Part shown: piece after piece, positions 55,270 to 64,000 of the stretch
Position numbering within the stretch: position 1 is the stretch's first letter
Layout: the number at the start of each line of letters is the position of its first letter
Assembly (NCBI GenBank): GCA_026671195.1
Contig: JAPOHD010000029.1
Location: forward strand, 150,342 to 214,341
Direction of reading: 5' to 3'
DNA length: 64,000 bases
Origin: Draconibacterium aestuarii
GTDB taxonomy: Bacteria; Bacteroidota; Bacteroidia; Bacteroidales; Prolixibacteraceae
Made by a program: the position numbers and the translations under genes
Notes under the pieces: model-generated
The model's database searches: none
What the model was told of the DNA's origin: nothing
What the model saw: only the letters and a program-made list of their open reading frames with translations

Positions 55270-56736
55270 ATGAAACCAACAAAACTATTCGCGGCATCTC
55301 TTGCTCTATTCTTTGCATTTGGCGCATGTACCAATTCAAAAGAGAACAAAACCGCAAAGACAGCGAAGCAACAAAAACCCAACATTGTTTATATACTGGC
55401 CGACGACTTGGGATATGGCGATTTAAGTTGTTACGGACAAAGCCTTTTTCAAACGCCTCATCTTGATAAAATGGCTGCCGAAGGAATGCTGTTTACCCAA
55501 CATTATGCCGGAAGTACGGTTTGTGCACCTTCGCGCTCGTCATTAATGACAGGGCAAACAACAGGTCACACACCTATTCGCGGAAACAAAGAGTGGCAAC
55601 CCGAAGGCCAGTGGCCCATGCCTGCTGCTTCGTTTACCATGGCCGAAATGCTTAAGCAGGCCGGTTATGTTACCGGCGGATTTGGGAAATGGGGACTTGG
55701 ATATCCCGGCTCGGAGGGAGATCCAAACATGCAGGGTTTTGACAAATTTTACGGTTACAACTGTCAGCGTATGGCACACAATTATTACCCGGCGCATTTA
55801 TGGGATAACCAGGAAAAAGTAATGCTGGAAGGAAATACCGGAGATAAATTTGAAGATTATGCTGCCGAAATGATTCATGAGCGTGCTTTGCAGTTTATTG
55901 AAAAGAACAAGGACAAACCTTTCTTCTTGTTTTATCCAAATGTAATTCCACATGCTGAGTTGTTATTGCCCGAAGCAAATTTGGCCGAGTTCAGAGGTAA
56001 GTTTTTACCCGAGAAAAAGTTTAAAGGAGCCGAGCCAGGCGATAAAGGTTTTCGAACCGGAAGTTACGGTACTCAACCTGAAGCGCATGCAGCATTTGCA
56101 GCCATGGTAACATTGCTCGATAAGCAAGTGGGCGAGGTGCTTTCGAAATTAAAAGAGCTTGGATTAGACGAGAATACCATTGTGATGTTTAGCTCGGATA
56201 ATGGTCCGCATTTGGAAGGCGGCGCCGACCCGGATTATTTTAACAGCAACGGCCCCCTAAAAGGCTATAAACGCGATTTATATGAAGGCGGAATTCGCGA
56301 ACCTATGATTGCCTGGTGGCCCGGAAAAATTAAAGCCGGCACCAGCACCGATCATGTTTCGGCATTTTGGGATATTATGCCCACAGTAGCCGAGTTGGCA
56401 GGAATTGAAGCACCAGAAAATATCGACGGAATTTCGTTTTTACCTACGCTGTTAAGTCAGGATAACCAGAATCAACACGATTACCTGTATTGGGAATTTC
56501 ACGAAAAAGGCGGCCGCAAAGCACTGCGCAAAGGCGATTGGAAGTTAGTACAATACAATGTTCTCAATCCGGATAAAATTACAACGGAACTTTACAATGT
56601 AGTGGCCGATCCGGGAGAAGAAAAAAACCTGGCAGCGAAAAAACCGGAAATGATCAAAGAGCTGCTGGAACTAATGAAAAATGCACGTACCGAATCAGAT
56701 ATCTATACGTTTGAATCAAAAACAGAGATAAAATAG
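55270..56736 (+). CDS. S1-family sulfatase lipoprotein (paralogue B)
   Basis: The 488-residue product has a lipoprotein signal (lipobox FGAC, Cys20). The metal-binding segment is NIVYILADDLGYGDLSCYG and the formylglycine site is Cys85 in CAPSRSSLMTGQ. It shares HTPIRGN, GGFGKWGLG, PNVIPHAELL, SDNGPHLEGGADPDYFNSNGP and the C-terminal YWEFHEKGG with the preceding gene. Differences between the paralogues fall in the loops after HTPIRGN and around AHNYYP, which line the substrate pocket. That makes it likely that they act on different sulfate positions of the same glycan; this is inference. Confidence 0.94.
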   Translation: MKPTKLFAASLALFFAFGACTNSKENKTAKTAKQQKPNIVYILADDLGYGDLSCYGQSLFQTPHLDKMAAEGMLFTQHYAGSTVCAPSRSSLMTGQTTGHTPIRGNKEWQPEGQWPMPAASFTMAEMLKQAGYVTGGFGKWGLGYPGSEGDPNMQGFDKFYGYNCQRMAHNYYPAHLWDNQEKVMLEGNTGDKFEDYAAEMIHERALQFIEKNKDKPFFLFYPNVIPHAELLLPEANLAEFRGKFLPEKKFKGAEPGDKGFRTGSYGTQPEAHAAFAAMVTLLDKQVGEVLSKLKELGLDENTIVMFSSDNGPHLEGGADPDYFNSNGPLKGYKRDLYEGGIREPMIAWWPGKIKAGTSTDHVSAFWDIMPTVAELAGIEAPENIDGISFLPTLLSQDNQNQHDYLYWEFHEKGGRKALRKGDWKLVQYNVLNPDKITTELYNVVADPGEEKNLAAKKPEMIKELLELMKNARTESDIYTFESKTEIK

Positions 56737-56863
56737 ACTTTTTCAGTTGCTAAACTCTTAAAAAGGCCGGTATATTTTTTGTTCCACTAGTACAATTTGC
56801 GCGTGAATCGTTTTCATTTTAAAAAGACTGCTCTTCTTTATTTGAGCGAAATTTAATTACTAA

Positions 56864-60028
<3,165 letters not shown>

Positions 60029-60044
60029 ATCAACAAGAAACATT

Positions 60045-60377
60045 ATGGAAAACAACGTTTTTTTCGATAGCCAAAAATATGAATGGGAAGAAGTAGCGCC
60101 GGGCGTGAAACGACAAATAACCGGTTACAACAACGATATTATGATGGTGCTGGTAAAATTTGAGAAAGGCGCCATCGGGACTGCACACAGTCATCCACAT
60201 ACCCAATCCACTTATGTGGAGAGTGGCGAGTTTGAAGTACAAATGGGCGATAAAAAACAACTTTTGAAAAAGGGTGATTGCTTTTTTGCCCCGCCCAACA
60301 TCGTTCATGGTGTAGTATGCTTTGCCGAAGGAATACTGGTTGACGTTTTCAGTCCTGTAAGAGAAGATTTCTTATAA
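60045..60377 (+). CDS. KdgF-like cupin (uronate metabolism)
   Basis: The 110-residue single cupin domain matches the KdgF pattern: VAPGVKRQITGYNNDIMMV near the start (split here: GVKRQITGYN, 20-29), the metal site AHSHPHTQSTYVESG (His48, His50, Gln54), PPNIVHG (His88) and the C-terminus VDVFSPVREDFL. KdgF in pectin and alginate degraders turns 4,5-unsaturated monouronates into linear ketonic forms that enter the Entner-Doudoroff-type pathway. It has no signal peptide, so it acts in the cytosol. It follows the GH2 gene by 17 bp. A role here suggests that the target polysaccharide contains uronic acid cut by a lyase or unsaturated glucuronyl hydrolase encoded elsewhere. A plain sugar-binding cupin is the alternative. 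Confidence 0.78.
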   Translation: MENNVFFDSQKYEWEEVAPGVKRQITGYNNDIMMVLVKFEKGAIGTAHSHPHTQSTYVESGEFEVQMGDKKQLLKKGDCFFAPPNIVHGVVCFAEGILVDVFSPVREDFL

Positions 60378-60520
60378 AACGACAAAGCATTTTTTACCAA
60401 TTCAATCTAAAATCCAAAAGATGAAACGAGCACGATAAATTATTACCACAAAGGAGAATGACTATCGTGCGAGTAATATCCACCAGTAGGCGGATCGTAA
60501 AAATAAAAAATTATAGACGA

Positions 60521-62110
60521 ATGAAATTCCAACCAACTTCAGTTGCGAGCCTGTTATTTATTGCAATCACACTCCTTTCATGCCAGCAGAAACCTGAGAA
60601 AACAGTAAAGAAAAAACCCAATGTACTGTTTATTCTGGTTGACGATTACGGTTATACCGATTGTGGTGTCATGGGAAGCAAATATTACGAAACACCAAAC
60701 GTTGATCGTATTGCGCATGAAGGTATGATTTTTACCGACGGGTATGCAACTTGCCAGGTTTGCAGTCCTTCGCGGGCAAGTATTATGAGTGGTAAATTTC
60801 CTGCCCGCCATGGAATTACCGACTGGATTGGTGCTCCAACCGGAGAGGCCTGGAGTAAAACCGGACGAGCAACTCAACTACTGCCACCCAAATATGTACA
60901 TTTTCTCCCGCACGAATACACCACTTTCCCGGAAGCAATGAAGGAAGCTGGTTACAAAACTTTCTTTGCCGGGAAATGGCACATTGGCGAAAAAGGATCG
61001 TGGCCCGAAGACCATGGATTTGACATTAACAAAGGTGGCTGGGACGTTGGAAGCCCCAAAGGTGGTTACTTTTCGCCCTGGGAAAATCCCAATTTGCCAA
61101 GCGGCCCCGATGGGGAAAATCTATCGATGCGTCTGGCAAAAGAAACAGTCAACTTCATAAAAGAGAATAAAGACACGGCATTTTTTGCCTACTTGTCGTT
61201 TTACGCAGTGCATGGCCCTATTCAAACCACACAGGAAAAGTGGGCCAAATTCCGTGAGAAAGCCGAGAAAATGGGAATTGCCGAAACCGGATTTGAAATG
61301 GGACATTTTTTGCCGATCCGCCAAACACAGGACAACCCTGTTTATGCAGGATTGGTAGAAGCAATGGACGATGCGGTAGGTTTTGTGTTGAATGCATTGG
61401 ATGAAATGGGACTGGATGAAAATACCATTATTTGTTTTACAGGAGATAATGGCGGTGTTGCTGCCGGCGATGCATTTGCAACTTCGAACAAACCACTGCG
61501 GGGCGGAAAAGGATACCAGTTTGAAGGAGGTATTCGTGAACCATATTTTATAAAAGTTCCGGGAATGGGCAATGGCCAAAAATGCAGCACTCCGGTAACC
61601 GGAACCGATTTTTATCCAACAATTTTAGATTTGGTTGGGGCCGATTTAAACCCGAAAGAACACAACGATGGAGTTAGTCTGGTTCCGCTGCTAAAGGGAG
61701 AAACAATTGCCCAACGTCCACTCATCTGGCATTATCCACATTATGGGAACCAGGGTGGTGAACCTTCGTCGGTTATTCGTGAAGGCGACTGGAAACTGAT
61801 TCATTATTACGAAGATGGACACGAAGAATTGTATAATTTGCAAAAAGACCTGGAAGAAACAACAGACCTCGCTTCTGCTAATACCGAACGCGTGCAACAA
61901 ATGAGCACAAAACTCTTTTCAATGCTCGACGAAATGGGGGCTCGTTATCCGGAAAAAGATCCGACGTGGACAGCAGAACGCGAAAAAGCACATCTGAAAA
62001 ATGTAATTGAAAAACGTTGGCCGGCTCTGGAAAAGCAACGATTGGATTTCTTATCAAAAGATTTTAATCCTGGAAATAACTGGTGGGGAAGTATGGTTGT
62101 TGAGGATTAG
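60521..62110 (+). CDS. S1-family sulfatase lipoprotein
   Basis: The start at 60521 (MKFQPTSVASLLFIAITLLSC) opens the lipoprotein signal with lipobox LLSC (Cys21); an ATG 63 bp upstream adds a basic stretch unlike a signal. The 529-residue product has VLFILVDDYGYTDCGVMGS for metal binding, the formylglycine Cys81 in CQVCSPSRASIMSGK, HGITDWIGAP, FAGKWHIGEKGSWPEDHGFD and FTGDNGG. It differs from the other three sulfatases of the cluster (insertion after WSKTGRATQ, different C-terminal WTAEREKAHLKNV part), so it likely belongs to another S1 subfamily and removes a different sulfate. It follows the cupin gene by 143 bp. Confidence 0.94.
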   Translation: MKFQPTSVASLLFIAITLLSCQQKPEKTVKKKPNVLFILVDDYGYTDCGVMGSKYYETPNVDRIAHEGMIFTDGYATCQVCSPSRASIMSGKFPARHGITDWIGAPTGEAWSKTGRATQLLPPKYVHFLPHEYTTFPEAMKEAGYKTFFAGKWHIGEKGSWPEDHGFDINKGGWDVGSPKGGYFSPWENPNLPSGPDGENLSMRLAKETVNFIKENKDTAFFAYLSFYAVHGPIQTTQEKWAKFREKAEKMGIAETGFEMGHFLPIRQTQDNPVYAGLVEAMDDAVGFVLNALDEMGLDENTIICFTGDNGGVAAGDAFATSNKPLRGGKGYQFEGGIREPYFIKVPGMGNGQKCSTPVTGTDFYPTILDLVGADLNPKEHNDGVSLVPLLKGETIAQRPLIWHYPHYGNQGGEPSSVIREGDWKLIHYYEDGHEELYNLQKDLEETTDLASANTERVQQMSTKLFSMLDEMGARYPEKDPTWTAEREKAHLKNVIEKRWPALEKQRLDFLSKDFNPGNNWWGSMVVED

Positions 62111-62151
62111 ATACTTATTTCGCACAACTATCAACTAAAAAATAAACCATA

Positions 62152-63375
62152 ATGAATCGAATAAAACTGAATTCCACGCACTTTTTGTTCTCTTCAATTT
62201 TAATGATTCTGGTAATTTCGGTTAATTGCAGCCAACCCGAAAAACCAACTACAGCAATTGACGACAAAAATGAATACTATGTAGCTGCTTATATCTGGCC
62301 ATCGTGCCACCACGACGAGCGCTTTGGAGATATGTTATGGCCGGAAGGTACCGGCGAATGGGAAGTCATTAAAAAAGGTAATCCGCGTTTTGAAGGGCAT
62401 TATCAACCTCGTTTGCCACTGTGGGGTTACGAAATGGATAACGATCCGAAAGTGATGGAAAAATGGATTGATGCAGCCACAAGTCACGGGGTAAATACGT
62501 TTGTATTCGATTGGTACTGGTTTGATGGCGGCCCTTTTCTGGAAAGTTCGCTTAACGACGGTTTTCTGAAAGCCAAAAATAACTCAAAAATGAATTTTTA
62601 CATCATGTGGGCCAACCACGATGTAAAACGCAACTACTGGAACGTTCATAAATTTAAAGACGATACCTCTCAACTTTGGGATGGAGCCGTAGATTGGGAT
62701 AATTTCAAAATCATTGTTGACCGCGTGATAAAACAATATTTTAAGCAGCCCAATTATTTAAAAATCGATGGCAAACCTGTTTTTTCTGTTTTTAGTGTAG
62801 ATAACCTGCTGGAAGGTTTTGGCGGCAGTGTGGAAGAAACCCGCAAAGCATTTGACTATTTCAGAACGGAAGTAAAAAAAGCAGGATTCCCGGATTTGTA
62901 TATCCAATGGAACCAGGGCGGTGGTAGTATCTTATCGAAAGAACGGGCAGCAAAATTCTCGCAAAGAATAGAAGACATGAATTTTGATGGTGTGGCCTTG
63001 TATAATATGGGCGGAATCAGTGAAGATTATCTGATTTACGGCGATAATTCAGTCAAAATCAGAGCACAAATGGATTCTGTACTGAATGTGCCCTTATTCC
63101 CCTGTGTTTCGATTGGCTGGGATGACACACCGCGTTTCCCGGCCAAAGGAATGAAAGATGTAGTACACTACCACAATACGCCCGAGAGTTTTGCCACTTT
63201 GCTGTACAAGGCAAAAAAGTATGTCGACAGTCACCCCGAGCAACCCAAACTGATTACCATAAACGCCTGGAACGAGTGGGTGGAAGGAAGTTATCTTTTA
63301 CCCGATATGCAATGGGGATACGGATATCTGGAAGCAGTAAAAAAGGTTATGAATGGAGAAATGGATGTGAATTAA
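62152..63375 (+). CDS. GH99/WbsX-like lipoprotein
   Basis: The 407-residue product has a lipoprotein signal (lipobox SVNC, Cys25). The mature part starts YYVAAYIWPSCHHDERFGD, followed by HYQPRLPLWGYEMDNDPKVMEKWID, VNTFVFDWYWFDGGP, IDGKPVFSVFSVDN and NAWNEWVEGSYLLPD. These are signatures of the WbsX family, related to GH99 endo-mannosidases and GH71-like proteins. The aromatic and acidic DWYWFD and NEWVEG segments are the usual active-site region. A role as endo-acting glycosidase on the target polysaccharide is plausible but unproven. It ends the plus-strand cluster, 33 bp before the convergent partial gene. Confidence 0.85.
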   Translation: MNRIKLNSTHFLFSSILMILVISVNCSQPEKPTTAIDDKNEYYVAAYIWPSCHHDERFGDMLWPEGTGEWEVIKKGNPRFEGHYQPRLPLWGYEMDNDPKVMEKWIDAATSHGVNTFVFDWYWFDGGPFLESSLNDGFLKAKNNSKMNFYIMWANHDVKRNYWNVHKFKDDTSQLWDGAVDWDNFKIIVDRVIKQYFKQPNYLKIDGKPVFSVFSVDNLLEGFGGSVEETRKAFDYFRTEVKKAGFPDLYIQWNQGGGSILSKERAAKFSQRIEDMNFDGVALYNMGGISEDYLIYGDNSVKIRAQMDSVLNVPLFPCVSIGWDDTPRFPAKGMKDVVHYHNTPESFATLLYKAKKYVDSHPEQPKLITINAWNEWVEGSYLLPDMQWGYGYLEAVKKVMNGEMDVN

Positions 63376-63408
63376 ATAACACCTCAAAAAAGGAATTATC
63401 AGGAGTTC

Positions 63409-64000
63409 TTATGGCTTTGTAATTTTTCCGAACCAGCTTGTGTCCATCAGGCGCATGGTACCCGAAAATAAAGCCACAACACCGGTTAAAATACCAATTA
63501 CTTTTTCTATTGATAAACCTTGCGACATTACCATAAATGCAGCAAGTGGGATCAATAACAACAACAACAGGTATTTGGTATTTTTCCATTTCCCTTGTCT
63601 TCCAAGCATTTGTTCCAACCCGGTTTTTTCATCTTCATCTACCGAATATTTTAGGAAATACCGGAATGCCGAACTAAATATTTTAGGATAAGGCTCCAAC
63701 TCCACGAGTCCTTTCACTCGTAACCGATTGATCAGAAACCGGTTTTTAAAATTCAACAAGCCATCGTCGGCCAGATCGAAAAGAATCAACTTTTCCATCC
63801 GCGTTAAATATTTCCAAATATGGCTGAACTGCAACTTCAACAGATGCGCATCGGCCAATATTTGTTCCTCCTCATCCTTTACATCAACATATGAAATGTT
63901 TGGATAAAGCGTTTTCAAAGTTTGCTCAATTGTTTCTTTCTTCACTTTTCCTGTAAATCGAAAATAGTCTTTAAAAAGAAGTTGCAGACCATTCAAATAA
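63409..64000 (-). CDS. Unknown protein, C-terminal part, membrane helices at end (runs off right edge)
   Basis: The frame is open to the window edge; no ATG is seen, only a TTG at 63994-63996, so the N-terminus probably lies outside. About 197 residues are visible. Residues of the first 130 are charged and helical with a winged-helix-like look (SHIWKYLTRMEKLILFDLADDG, then RLRVKGLVELEP), and the end has two membrane helices (YLLLLLLIPLAAFMVM and VIGILTGVVALFSGTMRLM). I do not recognise the family. An ATPase or signalling protein with a helical C-terminal tail and membrane anchor would fit but is a guess. It converges on the sulfatase cluster and is probably unrelated to it. Confidence 0.65.
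   Translation of the reverse strand, partial: YLNGLQLLFKDYFRFTGKVKKETIEQTLKTLYPNISYVDVKDEEEQILADAHLLKLQFSHIWKYLTRMEKLILFDLADDGLLNFKNRFLINRLRVKGLVELEPYPKIFSSAFRYFLKYSVDEDEKTGLEQMLGRQGKWKNTKYLLLLLLIPLAAFMVMSQGLSIEKVIGILTGVVALFSGTMRLMDTSWFGKITKP

Noticed and set aside
61121-61579. 152-codon open frame on the minus strand
   Set aside because: It lies antisense within the fourth sulfatase gene and has no domain of its own.

Overview
This window looks like a chromosome segment of a Bacteroidota bacterium, probably an environmental or marine Bacteroidales/Marinilabiliales-type polysaccharide degrader. The reasons are paired SusC/SusD genes with ECF sigma factor and FecR anti-sigma partners, many lipoproteins with a Bacteroidota-style lipobox, S1 sulfatases, promoters matching the Bacteroidota -7 element TAnnTTTG, and Bacteroidota-restricted families (DUF3823, DUF6427, DUF2723). 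The taxon below phylum is an inference. I saw no rRNA, tRNA, CRISPR array, phage or insertion sequence.

Positions 1-8186 (minus strand) hold SusC/D locus 1: ECF sigma, FecR, SusC with an STN domain, SusD and a DUF3823 lipoprotein, closed by a strong terminator. A lipoprotein gene that runs off the left edge follows. Positions 8398-27803 (minus strand) hold SusC/D locus 2: ECF sigma, FecR, SusC with STN, SusD, then an arylsulfate sulfotransferase-like protein, a PAPS-type sulfotransferase, a DUF5107/TPR protein, a DUF6067-like glycoside hydrolase-fold protein, an M1 metallopeptidase and a ChrA transporter. The STN domains and FecR proteins suggest that substrate binding at the outer membrane is signalled to each sigma factor. 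Two sulfotransferases beside a glycan-uptake system are the most unusual content of the window.

Positions 28056-38780 (minus strand) are housekeeping: efp, a DUF3108 protein, tsaB, a NodU/CmcH-type carbamoyltransferase, a DUF6427 membrane protein, purD, a DUF2723 membrane protein, pgeF and a Crp/Fnr regulator. Diverging from the regulator (plus strand) are a 4Fe-4S protein and hcp, a probable nitrosative-stress or anaerobic regulon with a palindromic operator in the divergent region. fbaA follows. Then come an MltF-like transglycosylase (minus), a TPR-linked histidine kinase and a DUF1805 protein.

Positions 47969-63375 (plus strand) are a glycan-degradation cluster without its own SusC/D: four S1 sulfatases, two GH2 enzymes, a GH31 enzyme, a KdgF-like cupin and a GH99/WbsX-like lipoprotein. 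All four sulfatases carry the Cys-x-Pro-x-Arg site for formylglycine. The content fits stepwise desulfation and exo-cleavage of a sulfated, galactose-rich and possibly uronate-containing polysaccharide. The oligosaccharides may enter through one of the SusC/D systems upstream or one outside the window. A convergent, partial membrane protein of unknown function ends the window.
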